Below are positions 11,057 through 22,757 of a stretch of 64,000 nt of DNA, piece after piece. Both the position numbers and the translations under genes were made by a program. The notes beneath the pieces were generated by a model. It made no database searches. It saw nothing but the letters and a program-made list of their open reading frames with translations, and had not been told where the DNA came from. How positions within the stretch are numbered: position 1 is the stretch's first letter; each line of letters opens with the position of its first letter. The stretch covers positions 651,397 to 715,396 of the forward strand of contig VZQC01005897.1 in NCBI GenBank assembly GCA_009823505.1, read 5' to 3'. The DNA is from Rhizomys pruinosus (taxonomy: Eukaryota; Chordata; Mammalia; Rodentia; Spalacidae).

Positions 11057-11873
11057 TTTTGTAAGGCACAGGGGACTCTGCAGATTTAAGTTAAGGATTT
11101 GGAAACAAAGTCACAGCAGATTATCTGGATCAGGCCCTAAATGTTGTCCCAAGTGATCTGATGAGAGAGAGATTTGACCAATGCAGGAGCTAACAGGAGG
11201 ATGGACACAAGATAAGCTCTGTTGCTGTCTGTGAAGACTCAGGAAGGAGAGAAGAAACGGAGGTGGCAGCTCCTAAGAAAGGCAGGCAGGCAGGCAGACA
11301 GGCAGGGACAGGGTTTTCCCTTAGTCTCAGGAAAATGAACAGCCCCAGATTTCACCCAGTGAAACCAAGGTCAGACTTCTCATTTCTAGAGCGGTAGGTG
11401 AATACACTTGTGTTGTTTTAGCACACTGAGTTGGTGGTTTTGTTTCAGCAGCCTTAGGAACAGGGCATACTCATCCATGCTTCCTGGATATTATGCCAGA
11501 CTCAGTTGGTCAGGGCAATCATTTTTGGGGACAGCAGACCTGGCAGTATTAGTTGTGAAGTTTCACATCTTGGTTTGCCTTACAGCAGAGCTTTCTTATT
11601 TTCAATATGCTTCATTTCCTCAAAATGTCAGCACTGATTACAAATAGTGATTCTCAGGTTGGTTTTCAGCTTATCCTACTTGCATAAGACAGAAAGCAAT
11701 ATGGGCCAACAAGTGAGGATTCCCGAGGATCTACCATGTCCTGCAGTGAGTCATGAAGAAGTCTTTGGCCATTCAATCTAACCTATTACCTATTCTCTCC
11801 TGTGAGGGAATTAGGATATGATAAAAAAAAAACTTATAAAAAAGCTTTGAAAGCCACACTACTATACATAGAA
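11057..11873. other. Single-copy stretch with a short GGCA repeat
   Basis: Only a ggcaggcaggcaggca run near 11279-11303 stands out. No gene was recognised. Confidence 0.5.
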
Positions 11874-12561
11874 AAACTATTTTTTATTACTTCTTTATTT
11901 TTTTCATTTTTTAACAATAAGTAATAATTTATGAGTACAAAGCATCCTTCATGTAAAACCAATTTGCAAGCAGTTGTGCCCAAACCCACACAGCCCATGG
12001 GTCCCACCATCCAGCAGTGTGGGCTTGTATGTTCAATCAAGTTGATCAAATGAGTGTCCAGACTATATTGCTGTAGTTTCGCCATTCACCCCAATCGCAG
12101 CCCTTACATTCTACCATGCCCCCTCTTCCGCAGATTGTTCCCTAGGCTTAGAAAAGGGGCACAGGTGGACGAGAAGCAAAACAGTCTACTTTCTCTGGAG
12201 CTGTAATTTTGGACTCTGGTCAATTCTGGCTGTTTCCTTTCATGGGCTGACAGTTTGTCCAGGAATAACCTTTCAATCCTACTAATGAAGCACAAGCAAT
12301 TAGATATATAGGTATTTAAACAGTACTAATTGTTATGGTAGGTTACTTTGGTATAGACACAGATATTTGGATGGTATGTTAATCTATGAATTACATTTTT
12401 TTCTGTAAAATATGACAGGGTCTTACTGTGGCTTATAACATCTCCTAACCACTAGAGGGTGTAAGCTTGTGGCATCAACCATGGGTTATTCCTCCAAGGA
12501 GAGAGCTAATAGCCAATTAGACTTGGGATATACAGGCATATGGTTGCCACTGCTGCACAGT
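11874..12561 (-). mobile_element. Repeat X, copy 1 (no L1 tail)
   Basis: Long stretches match 40808-41475 almost base for base. On its own strand it ends in an A-rich stretch (minus strand of 11874-11925) and lacks the L1 3' end seen in the longer copies. Truncated at its 5' side near 12561. I do not recognise the family. The 3' A-rich end suggests an RNA-mediated copy. Short minus-strand frames (12295-12104, 12085-11834) recur in other copies but have no known domain. Confidence 0.75.
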
Positions 12562-12572
12562 ATTTCTATTTT

Positions 12573-12722
12573 TGAGACAGGTGTGGAGCCTCATGAATGT
12601 AATGTCATTACTTGGAAAGCTGAGGCAGGAGGATTGCCACACGTTCCAGGATAGCTTGCGATACATACTGAGTTCCAAGCCAGACTAGATTACAAAGTGA
12701 TACCTTGCCTCAAAAATAAACA
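12573..12722 (+). mobile_element. Diverged B1-like SINE
   Basis: Recognisable blocks are gtgtggagcctcatgaatgtaat, agctgaggcaggaggatt and ccttgcctcaaaaa, in B1 order. Old copy. Confidence 0.65.
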
Positions 12723-12734
12723 AAAAATGTATTT

Positions 12735-12930
12735 GAAGTTGTTTTTAAGATTTATTTATTTCTTATTTGTGTGTGTGGACACCCATATGCCATGGTACAC
12801 ATGTGGAAATCAGAGGACAATTTGTGGGAGTTGATTCTCCCCTTTTACCATATGGATCCTGGGAATTGAACTCAGGTCATCAGGCTTGACAGCAGGTGCC
12901 TTTACCCATTGATCCATGTAGGCAGCCTCA
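12735..12930 (-). mobile_element. B3 SINE
   Basis: The minus-strand head lies near 12925 and the body contains gaattgaactcaggtcatcag (on plus, 12851-12880). T-rich tail at 12735-12760. Diverged. Confidence 0.75.
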
Positions 12931-13011
12931 AACAGGGTACTTCTACTGCATAATATTGTGTTGGTCCCACATATAGGCTCAATAAATATAGTATTTTAAT
13001 TACATAGACAT

Positions 13012-13096
13012 TGTCCAGACTATATTGCTGTAGTTTCGCCATTCACCCCAATCGCAGCCCTTACATTCTACCATGCCCCCTCTTCCGCAGATTGTT
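13012..13096 (-). repeat. 85-bp internal fragment of repeat X
   Basis: Identical over 85 bases to 12055-12139, about 0.96 kb away in copy 1 of repeat X, same orientation. Both ends are internal to repeat X and there is no A-tail, so this is not a normal retrotransposed 3' end. Confidence 0.95.
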
Positions 13097-14280
13097 AGAA
13101 ACTAGGGGGTATATTTACACAGGAAAAGCAACTTTTCTACATAATAAAATGTTTTGTAAAACTCCAATAATTAAAGCAATATGTCTGAGGTATAAAAAAA
13201 CAGATTACTGGAATGTTACAAACTTCTAAGAATAGAATAAGAAGTTAGCATATTATAAGGGACATTTCAAATAACAGAGATGGAACAGAATATAAATAAA
13301 TGATGGTAATAAACCAACTAACATTTTTAAAAGAAAGTTTGATTTCTTTTCTAACACCTTATACCACAATAAATCTTAAGGGGTTGTATGTATAGAAATG
13401 CACAAGGATATAGGTAAATATCATTTTATTTTAGAATTCACTTTTTGAAAATATGAAACTAAAATACCATAAAAATTTAAATTTCTACCAAGCAGGTGCA
13501 TAACTTTAATCCTAGAACTCAGGAGGCAGGGTGAGACAGATCTCTGTGAGTTGGCCAGCCTAGTCTATATAACAAGCCCTAGGCCTGCCAAGGATTACAT
13601 AGCAAGATGTTGTCTCAAGAAAATTAAACTTCCAAGTTTGATTACAAAAAGTTTAAGTTTCTATAGCCAAGACAGAAACACATTTCAAAGATAAAGAATC
13701 TGAGAAATAATTAGAGAATGTGAAAATTTGTGGCTATAACAGGTTGCTTGCAGTTTATATAATGTGTTATATATGTTTGTAGCAAAATTTCTCTATGACA
13801 GATACGTATCTGATTTACTTGTTCACTTGGTAATTTAACTCCTGGCAAACTGCCACTCACTCCACTATATTCTTTGATTCTTTAATGTTCTCTCTTTCTC
13901 TCTCTCTCCCCTCTGTCTATCTATAATCTCTTTCCTTCATTTGTTGCTAAGGGGTCAAAGTGAAGCCACACAAATTCTGAGCTATACCCCAGCCCTCAAT
14001 TACTTCTCCTAAGGCAGATTGAGGCTACGGGTTTGGCGTTGTAATGAAGTAGAACAGACCCTCCAGGAAAGCAAAGCACTTTGGAATTCTTTACCCCTTT
14101 CCTTGGCTTATTACTAGAGATTCACTATTATTTTATAGGCAGAAGAGTACAAATTAGTAGATATCAACAGAGATATTTTTTAATTCTTACCTTTACCAAC
14201 TGATTAAGCATGTTCAATGTAAGTAAATTCTACTTCGTGTGATTTAAAGTATTTTTATTTTTTATTTTTATTCTTAGTCA
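13097..14280. other. AT-rich stretch, possibly old L1 under a B1
   Basis: Parts at 13340-13480 and 13630-13740 faintly resemble the plus strand of ancient L1 ORF2 but are too diverged to be sure. A CT-rich patch lies at 13888-13935. No gene recognised. Confidence 0.35.
13483..13628 (+). mobile_element. Diverged B1-like SINE
   Basis: Shows ctttaatcctagaactcaggaggcag and gatctctgtgagt in B1 spacing, ending in a weak A-rich tail. Confidence 0.7.
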
Positions 14281-14284
14281 GATA

Positions 14285-14423
14285 TTTTTTATTTTCAAGA
14301 TTTTCATACGTGAGTATTGCCTTGGCAATATTTCCATACCCCACCTAGTACTCCGCCAACTTCTCCCATGTCCCCCCAATTCCCTCTCAATTTCTTGTCC
14401 TCTTCTTTCATTCTTTCATTATT

Positions 14424-14464
<41 letters not shown>

Positions 14465-14950
14465 TGTGTGTGTGTGTTGTACTGAGTCCATTTAGTGGTG
14501 GTCATGTGTCCCTGTGCTTGGGACTAGATAACCTCTCAAGGAACTAGTCCTAGGAGAAAACAGACTCTCCATCCCTCAGCATGCGCTGATTGCCTGTAGC
14601 TCTTCATCCTGAAGTGGGACCCCATGACATCACCACTCCATCCACTTTGGCATGTGAACTGGTTTCATCATTATTCAGATCTCTTTAGACTACCATACCA
14701 TGGAGATTTCCTGTCATACATTGCTGCAGCTTCCCTGTCTTGACTAGAGTGCATTAGGTGTCTTGTCCCTCTGGATCTTACATTCTTTCTGTTTCCTCTT
14801 CTGCAATGTTCCATGAGTCTTAAATGTAGATGTGTCACTCGGGGCTGGGCGTGCCCCATGGTCACTTATTCTCTGTATCTGACCAGTTATAGAATTTTGT
14901 GATAGTCTCTATCTGTTGTAAAAAAGAAGCTTCTTTGATATGTAGTGAGA
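14285..14950 (-). mobile_element. Old rodent L1 3' UTR (Lx-like)
   Basis: Features I associate with Lx-type 3' UTR in antisense are the TTTATTTT-CAAGATTTTCATAC start, an internal TG run, gattgcctgtagctcttcat, and ggtcacttattctctgtat. The family name is from memory, so the class is more certain than the subfamily. Confidence 0.6.
14429..14478. repeat. (TG)n microsatellite
   Basis: About 24 TG units with a TC interruption, inside the old L1 3' UTR. Confidence 0.97.
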
Positions 14951-15185
14951 GATAAATCTAAAGATTTAGAATGTAATAAGAAATTACATTGGACTAGGGA
15001 AGTGATAGAAGTAGGCTTTTTGTCTATAATCTCTCCAACCATGTGTACTTGGCTGTGTTTATAGTAGCATGCATGATTTCCCTCCCATCAAGTCCAATTA
15101 GATAGCAGTTGATTCCCCCTGAAGATAAAACCAGCACTACTTCACCAATAGATGCAGTTAAGAGGAAAGAGAGATAAATAATTTT

Positions 15186-15415
15186 TTTTTTATTTCTGTA
15201 TGTGTATCAATGTACTGTCTGCATGCAGGTTTGTGCACCCGTGTCGTGCAATGCCACGGAGGTCAGAAGAGGGTGTCGGATTCCCCTGGAACTGGAGTTC
15301 TCCTTGAATTGGAGTTTCAGACCGTTCTCGGCCGCCATGTGGGTGCTGGGGATCGAACCCGGGTCCTCTGCAAGAGCGGTCGGCGCTCTTAACCGCTAGG
15401 CCATCTCTCCAGCCC
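15186..15415 (-). mobile_element. Young B2 SINE with 15-bp TSD
   Basis: Minus-strand full-length B2 with duplicated internal segment, flanked by gagataaataatttt at 15171-15185 and 15416-15430. Confidence 0.97.
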
Positions 15416-15716
15416 GAGATAAATAATTTTTAAGAGATGTGAAAAAAACAAAGGGAAATACAGTATTTAATAAGTCTACTGAAAAAATGTATATCTAATA
15501 TAATGTGAGTGCATATGTATAGCTGATGGCTACGTAACAAAAATCACAGTGCTGAGCAGAGGAAACCTTCTTTTGATTTGTTGGTCAGGGTAGGCCAAGA
15601 GACTCCCAAAATATTACAAGCTCTTGACACAGTCCTTGATTGCCTCTCAGAGCTTGAAGATAAGACCCTATTTCTGAAGACAGGCCATACTTTGGACACG
15701 GGACTTGGAGCACTAG

Positions 15717-15868
15717 AGTGGGATGTGGTGGCACATCCCTTTAGTCTCAGTTCCCAGGAGATAGAGGCAGGCAAATCTCTATGAAATAGAGGCCAGCCTG
15801 GTCTGGATAGTGAGTTCCAGACTAGCTGTGGCTACAGGGAGACCCTGTCTTGCCTGAAAAGACCTCAA
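15717..15868 (+). mobile_element. B1 SINE
   Basis: Plus-strand B1 from gtgggatgtggtggcacatc to cctgaaaagacctc. Its 3' tail has grown into the purine repeat that follows. Confidence 0.9.
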
Positions 15869-15870
15869 AA

Positions 15871-15942
15871 GGAAGGAAGGAAGGAAGGAAGGAAGGAAGG
15901 GAGGGAGGGAGGGAGGGAGGGAGGGAGGGAGGGAGGGAGGAA
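15871..15942. repeat. (GGAA)n then (GGGA)n polypurine repeat
   Basis: About seven GGAA units are followed by about ten GGGA units, on the tail of the B1. The complementary strand yields spurious Ser/Pro/Leu/Phe-rich frames. Confidence 0.97.
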
Positions 15943-17544
15943 AAAACAAACACAAACTAACAAACAAAACCCCTGGGCTTCCCTAACCAGTAGTAACCAA
16001 AGGAAAAGACTTACAGCACAGTCGGGGAATGACTGCAGTTGTGATCTTTCCATCCCCCTCCAGACCCACGCAGCACTGGGGATGCTCCTGTAGGGCTACT
16101 TGCTTCAGTTAATTTCTGGAGGCCTTGGGAATTAGCTTGCATTTTCTGAACACAGGAGCTGGGGGCCTAGATAACTGCAAGGTTTTGACCTTTAGTTTAT
16201 TTCAAAAGAAGACAGAGACAGGCCAGGCTCCACTGGAACCTGACCCAGCTCGGGTCCTATCACTCCTACCATGAGAATCACTAATAGAGATGGAGCAGAA
16301 TGACAAACTGAAGAGTGTGAGAACTCTAGTCTGATTTGTAACTGGTATAAACTGGATTATAGACCTTATTCCTAGAACTCTATAAATGTAATAATGGAAT
16401 GGGTTAGCACACCCAAATTGGGCCTTTTGCAATATTTTATTTAAGTAGGCATATTGTTAAGCTTCCAGTGAAAGCACTAGATAAGGGAAACACATATAAC
16501 ACAACATAAAAACAGGAAACACTACACTCTAAAGTAGTATCTGGGTAGTCAGATGATGAGTGATGCTTTTATTCTCCTAGGTGCCTTTCTTTTTCTATGC
16601 TCTTCAAATTCCTCAATTCATATAATACAAGCAAACAAATGAATCTTAAACGTTGCCTAATCCACAGCACTGAAACACATCTGCATTTTTCTGATACTAC
16701 TCTTCGTCATTTAAAGGTTGCTACAGTATTCTATGCTTCTGATTTGCACTGTGAAGGATATTACTTGAAAAACTTGTATCTCTGCTGTGATGCAACTGAA
16801 AAGCCTCCTAAACTCCTTCTAAACAGGGTCATGACCTTGACTTGGTGTTAATTTCAGACACAGAGACCTTGCCTAAGACTGTTAAATTTTAGTAGAATAC
16901 ATGAGAAGAGACAAGCATCCCACTACCCAGAGGGCCGTCAGCACCTGGGCAGATCTCAGGACTATAGGAATTCCATTCCTTTCTGCTTTGTTTCCAGAAA
17001 GTGCCTCTGTTCCAGCCAAAGGTGGCATAGCAAAGGTTTCCCTAACTCTGGTCAATAATTTCTATGAAAGAATGCGTGGAATGTTGTTGTTCCCTGAATT
17101 TCTTGACAGGGAGAACAAAACAAGCAAAAGCCCCCAAAGCTTTCTAGAATGAATGATGCAGCAGGTTCATTACAAAACCCACCAGCCATAATATTCCTGG
17201 ATTTGAAGGCAATGTGCCCCTGTGGTTTGGCACATGGTAAAGTTGCCAAAACTCACCAGCATGTGGCTTGATTGTTCTGTGTTCAGGAGGGATAGAAAAA
17301 GTGAAGTGGTTTATTTAATTTGGATTCTCTGGCTTGTTGTTTTCCAGTCAGTGTGTTCTTCCAGCTTGGCCACAACCACCCTTGTTTCTAGAAGTGGGGT
17401 TAGCTCTCTCTGTTGCTTACTGAAAATATAACACAGCACATCTCAGGCTGTCCCCCTCTGGATTCTTGTGCCAGATCACACCGTCCAGCTCTATGCAGAG
17501 CTTTCAGATTCTCAGGACACAATAACAGTGATTCTCTCCTGTCA
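15943..17544. other. Single-copy stretch, nothing recognised
   Basis: Several frames of 76-84 codons occur on both strands (for example 16597-16851 and 16901-17152), with no recognisable domain or splice context. Confidence 0.45.
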
Positions 17545-17935
17545 TGGTCGGCTTCAGTTGTCCACCTGATACACCTGGGAAGAAAGAGGGAACAGCGTTT
17601 GGGGAATTTCCTCTATCTCATTGGCCTCTGGGCATGTCTTGTGAGGCGTTATCTTGATTATGGGAGCTAGTGGAGGGTCCAGCCGGTTCTAGTGGTGCCA
17701 ACCCAAGGTAGGTGGTCCTCTGTTGTGTAGGAAAATAGGCTGAGCACAGGTCAGAGGAGTAACCCAGGAAGCAGCAGTCTTCCACGGTCTGTGCTTCCAC
17801 TCCTACCTCCAGGTTCCTGCCTGACTTCCTGCTGTGATAGATTGTGAGCTGGGAGTTGTACAAGGAAATAAACCCTTTCCTCCACAAGTTGACTTTGGTT
17901 GGTGGTCTATCATAGCAACAGAAAGCAAAGCAGAC
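17545..17935 (+). mobile_element. Rodent DNA-transposon-like repeat (URR1-like)
   Basis: Shows the familiar rodent interspersed blocks cctgatacacctgggaag near the start, ggttcctgcctgacttcctgc in the middle, and aaataaaccctttcctcc followed by gttgactttgg near the end. I place it with URR1-type non-autonomous hAT elements from memory. Repeat identity is fairly sure, class less so. Confidence 0.55.
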
Positions 17936-17946
17936 TACCTCCTGTT

Positions 17947-18040
17947 TTTTTATTATTTTATTTTATTTTATTTATTTCTGTATGTGTATGAATGTACTGT
18001 CCTCATGCAAGTTTGTGCACCTGTGTCGTGCAATGCCGCA
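17947..18040 (-). mobile_element. B2 SINE fragment
   Basis: Tail plus about 90 bp of the 3' half of a minus-strand B2, ending abruptly at gcaatgccgca. Confidence 0.9.
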
Positions 18041-18053
18041 CACTGAAAGTTCT

Positions 18054-18342
18054 GGGCTGGAGAGATGGCCTAGTGGTTAAGAGCACTGACTGCTCTTGCA
18101 GAGGACTTGTATTTGATCCCCAGCACACCCACAAGGCGGCTGAGAGCTGTCTTTTTTTTTTTTTGGTCTTTTTGAGACAGGGTCTCCCTGTAGCCTCAGC
18201 TGTCCTGGAAGAGAGCTGTCTTTTTAATTCCAGTTCCAGGGGAATCCGAAGACCTCTGTGGCATTGCACAACACGGGTGCACAGACCTACATGCAGATAG
18301 TACATTCATACACATAAAGAATAAATAAAATTTAAAAAAAAA
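18054..18342 (+). mobile_element. B2 SINE with nested B1 fragment and TSD
   Basis: Plus-strand B2 flanked by cactgRaagttct (18041-18053 and 18343-18355, one mismatch). It lacks the internal duplication of the youngest group. A truncated B1 is inserted at 18157-18210. Confidence 0.94.
18157..18210 (-). mobile_element. 5'-truncated B1 nested in B2
   Basis: Poly-T then ggtctttttgagacag to ctgtcctggaa, i.e. the last part of B1 only. It is flanked by gagagctgtcttttt at 18142-18156 and 18211-18225. Confidence 0.93.
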
Positions 18343-18616
18343 CACTGGAAGTTCTAGAACTTTTACAAGATTCTGTTAATTTGGGATCTTCTTGTGTTCA
18401 AACCCCCTTCCCTTTAATTCCTTTATATGACAATGGGGACCCACAGTAGGGCTCACTCTGCCTCTCCTATTTGGCAGATAAAAATGTGTAGTAGAATCTT
18501 ATGCACCAGGATGCAAAGGGACAGAAGACACTGCCAGTTGTTCCCCCGTGGTCTCCTCGAATTCTTCCTTCTCCCTCTCTCCTTTCTCTCAGGGTCCTCA
18601 TTTATCTTTAAGAAAA

Positions 18617-18768
18617 TTAGCTGGTCGTGGTGGCGCATACCTTTAATCCTAGCACTTGGGAGGCAGAGGCAGGCGGATCTTTGTGAGTTCAAGGCCAGCC
18701 TGGTCTACAGAGTGAGTTCCAGGACAGCTGGGGCTACAAGGAGACCCTGTCTGGAAAAGACCAAAAAA
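18617..18768 (+). mobile_element. B1 SINE
   Basis: Complete plus-strand B1 ending in an A-tail that also serves the TSD of the next B2. Confidence 0.95.
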
Positions 18769-18781
18769 AAATTATATTTGT

Positions 18782-19009
18782 GGGGGGCTAGAGAGATGGT
18801 CTAGTGGTTAAGAGCTCCGACTGCTCTTGCAGAGGACCGGGGTTCGATCACCAGCACCCACATGCAGCTGAAAACAGTCTTTAATTCCAGTTCCAGGGGA
18901 ATCTGACACCCTCTTCTGCCCTCCGTGGTATTCACAACACTGGCGCACAAACCTACATGCAGACAGTACCTTCAAACACATACAAAAATAAATAAAAACT
19001 AAAAAAAAG
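18782..19009 (+). mobile_element. B2 SINE with TSD
   Basis: Inserted at the tail of the preceding B1. Flanked by aaattatatttgt (18769-18781 and 19011-19023). Internal duplication absent. Confidence 0.95.
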
Positions 19010-19139
19010 AAAATTATATTTGTTATTGTTATGAATTTAGAGAGAAGTTTGTTGTGGGAGCTGAAGAGGTCAAGAAAGAGATAGACCTAGCTGGAGCAGA
19101 AGGGGGCCCAGGAAAGAGGGTGCCCACATGTCTTTTTCT

Positions 19140-19900
19140 TTTAAATCATTATTTATTGTAAAATTTAATTGACATGCACAGAACTGCTATATTCATTACA
19201 GTATGACCAGTTACTTTAAGGCAAATTACATGCCAAGTCAACAAAAATATTCAAGTCAACTAGCAGTCCTTTCCCAACTCCTAAGAACTCTGTTAAGACC
19301 TTTCCTAGGCTATCTCCTTCCCCAGTGTCATGATTAGTGGGACTCCTATATTAATCACTCTCATGCTAATTTTAAGTTCTATCATATAAATATGAATCCA
19401 AAAGGATTTTCTGTTTTTCCCATTTGCATTCTTTAAGTGAAATCGGTCATGATATTCATTTGCATCTAGCTTCATTCACCCAGCCTCTCACTGGTGGATT
19501 TTATCTATGTAACTGTGGGGAACTGTATAATGCATTAATTTTCATTACTTTGTAGTAGTTCATCACATGGCTTGCAGTCTGTTTAACCATCTTTCCACTG
19601 AAGACCCTCTCTGCTCTTTGTGATCTTCAAGTCAGCACTGGCATGAGCAGATGTATACACTTTGGCTTGTGCACATGGACACAGCTTTAGGGTCTCTAAT
19701 GCTGAGGATGGAACCAGTGAGCCAAAGGTTTCCATCATCAGCCTTGCTTCATAAGGCGATGTGTTCTCCAGACTGATTGCTTCTCTCTCCACACTTCAGC
19801 CAGGAGCATCCCACTAAAATTGCTCTTGCCATGCTTGGAATTGTCAGATATTTTTGAAATGGTGTTACCAGGCAATGTCAACATTTCTAACTGCCTTTTT
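19140..19900 (-). mobile_element. Ancient L1M fragment
   Basis: Antisense of the end of L1 ORF2 and 3' UTR. The line ctttgtagtagttcatcaca, then gtttaaccatctttccac, then tgctgaggatggaacc follows the known mammalian L1 order with heavy divergence. Confidence 0.6.
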
Positions 19901-19944
19901 ATATGAATTGACAGTAGCCACACTATTTTCCTGCAGTCTTATAG

Positions 19945-20190
19945 GAGGCAGAGCTGTATGCAGTAAACAGGGTTCACTTCAGATGTGGTATGTTTGAATT
20001 CAAGTCTTAGATTAGTCCCGACCATGAGAAAATTACTTAACCATCTATGCCTCGTTCCTCACTCTGTTAAGTTGGAGATTCATAATGCCTAAACTCCTAG
20101 AGTCATTGTGAAGATTAAATGATGCATTAGCCAAGCATTGAGAGCAGTGCTGGCAGGTAATGAGCCCTCTGTAAGTTTTCATCATCATTG
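19945..20190 (+). mobile_element. MIR SINE
   Basis: The core ttgaattcaagtcttag...gaaaattacttaaccatctatgcctc...gattaaatgatgcattag follows the MIR consensus, including the usual end tggcaggtaatgagccctctgtaag. Confidence 0.75.
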
Positions 20191-21215
20191 TTATGACTGA
20201 AGCAAAAGAATGTCTAAGATTAGATGTTACTAAAGATTAGAATAATGAGGCATTGAAAGGAAAATAGGATTATATTATTTATTAGTACAACAAACATTTG
20301 AAGGACCATGGGATGTGAGAGGATAAGAAATACAGACATAATAGAGGGGGAAGGAGGTACAAAGACAAATAACAGTCTCAACATGGTGGTGGTACAGTAG
20401 TTTTCAGGTGGGACAGAAAGACGGGGAAATTATGGGCACATTCACCAGCTGAGAAGCAAGAGCTTCAACACAGTAACATTTGCTGTTAGGCCAAAACAGA
20501 GTTATAATGCTTTTAAAATATACATATTTGATGTTAAACTACCAATGGCCTAGGTTTAAGGCCTAACTGTATACGGCCTTGGGCAGGATCCTGCTTCCCT
20601 CGAAAATTGCCTGAGAATCTCAAGCAAAACTGTCTACCGTAAATGCATCCTCCTTCCTGTGTTCCTGTAGGATAGACTTTAACTTTATGGACTGTAATTC
20701 TTCTGCGCACCACTTAAGAATCACTGAGATGAGACAGGAACTTCAAACATAAGTCCTTTCTATGACTGTTATAAAAACAACCAACTGCGACCTCCCAGGA
20801 AGAGACCATACCACACTTGGGTGTGCCCAGCTTTCTCAGTGTCTCTCCTAATCCCTGTGCTTAAGCCTGTATTAAAATATCTTTAACGAAGTCTCCAGCC
20901 CTGTTTCATAAATGAAGCTTGAAATCTTTTTCAGCCTCATAGTCATGAATCTGGTTTGGCTTGAGTTGGTGTCCCTAACATTCTAATGGAAACCCTCAGG
21001 CAACTGAAGGTAACTGTGTGGAGTTGTACCTGACCTCCAAATGCTCACAGTTTCATGCAGAAGAGAAAGCTATTAATTAACCTGGTAACAAGGGATTATA
21101 GCAAAGGATTGCTATTGGCCACAGCAGTTGAGAAGAACACCATAGCTTCAATAGGAGTTCAGAGAACAGAAATATGGGAGAGAGGGTATTCCAAATAGAG
21201 ATTAAAAAGTGAGGG
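20191..21215. other. Single-copy stretch, weak LTR-like patch
   Basis: 20560-20910 has some marks of a solitary LTR (a tataaaaac box near 20770 and a downstream ttaagcctgtattaaaat), but I cannot find matching ends. The rest is unrecognised. Confidence 0.3.
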
Positions 21216-21358
21216 GAGCCGGGTGTGGTGATGCACGCCTTTAATCCTAGCACTTGGGAGGCAGAGGCAGGCAGATCTCTGTGAGTTCAAGGCCAGCCTG
21301 GTCTACAGAGTGAGTTCCAGGACAGCTGGGGCAACTGGGAGACCCTGTCTCAAAAAGA

Positions 21359-21390
<32 letters not shown>
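21216..21390 (+). mobile_element. B1 SINE with long poly-A
   Basis: Plus-strand B1 from gccgggtgtggtg, followed by about 28 A residues. Confidence 0.95.
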
Positions 21391-21392
<2 letters not shown>

Positions 21393-22107
21393 AGGAAAGT
21401 TACCAAAGTGCAAGAGACGTGAACCTAAATGGATTTGTTTACTTTGGTAGAAAACACTTCAAATAATCTTTTCAAAAAATTGGCAAGTACAAGAAAATTA
21501 GATTAAGCTAAGATTCTGAAAAGATTTTCTATAATGTTGACAAGTTTAGAATTTATTCTTTATCTGATAGGACATTTAACTAACTATGGTTTTATCAGAG
21601 GAGTGGCTTAGATCCTGGCAGGGTAGCTAAGCTTCGAAGTGTGAATTCCATTGGAGGAAAAGGAGAAAAGAAGTGTATGACTATATCTAAAGCTCTCCCA
21701 GGATAAGAACTCTAAGTGTGCTGGCTCTCTTTTTCAGACAAGGCCCTCATAGAGTGGCCATTTACAGCTCTACTTCTTCTATCCGCTCATCTTCAAATCC
21801 ACAAGCACAGAAAGAGCTCTCCTTCTTTAATCAGAGATCAATTTAATCATAAATAAATATATACATATACACATATACATGTGCACATGACATACACATA
21901 TAAAATATACACATAGATTCTTCTACACATCAGAACATCCAACAAAGGACTTTCATCTGTATAATTTAGGGAAAGAATCCTATAATTCATAAACATAAAA
22001 TGGAAGTAGATACTACATATCGACTCCTCAACATTTATCCTATAAATAGTTTTGCCTGCCCTGAGCCTCTGCAGCTTCCCATCTTCCAAGGACAGCTAGA
22101 CATACTT
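21391..22107. other. Single-copy stretch with AT/CA-rich patch
   Basis: An atatacacat-type low-complexity patch lies at 21850-21917. Otherwise nothing recognised. Confidence 0.5.
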
Positions 22108-22378
22108 TTTTCTTTTCTTTTCTTTTTCTTAATTTTTTGAGCTTTTGTACATTTCATACAACATTTCTTAATCAAATTTAGACCTATTCCCCATCCACAC
22201 CCCCCTCATCAGAATTCATGCATTCTGCCATACATGTTAAGTCTTGTCTTGCATCTTTTTCTCAGTCTTTTTTAACTTTTTTGATACAGAAGTTTACAGT
22301 TTTGGTCAGTTCTTTGAACAAGTCTTTTCTGTTGTTGATCCCTTTAATTTTTGTATTACTCCAAAATATGCATATATA

Positions 22379-22413
<35 letters not shown>

Positions 22414-22757
22414 CATACATATACCAAAATTACAAACTCTGAAAATAAATTCTAGGTTAATTCCAAAACAAGTTTAGAGTAGAACTCTTCACCAGTGACC
22501 CATCTGACAAATGTTCAACATCCAAAAGTTACTTTTTTTTCAATTTTTATTTATTTATTTTTTAAGGGATTCACAATATAAGAGCACAGTTGTTTTCAGC
22601 TCACCTTAACATTGCTCAGTTTGCCATACAATTAGGTAATTGGCACTAGCATCCACAGATGTGGGATACTATGTGTTGTTTGTTTTTCTGGGACTGTGTT
22701 ACTTCACTTAGCATGATATCTTCTAGCTCCATCCATTTACCTGCAAAGCTCATGATA
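22108..22757 (-). mobile_element. L1 3' end (first of two in series)
   Basis: Minus-strand L1 3' tail and 3' UTR (T-rich start, gacctattccccatcc, atgcattctgccatac), then the last ~90 bp of ORF2 near 22660-22757. A TA repeat has grown in the 3' UTR. Confidence 0.9.
22382..22411. repeat. (TA)n microsatellite
   Basis: About 14 TA units inside the L1 3' UTR. Confidence 0.95.

Noticed and set aside
20560..20910. Solitary LTR
   Set aside because: Some LTR-like wording (TATA-like box and a downstream A-rich signal) but no definable ends, so it is left as a remark only.
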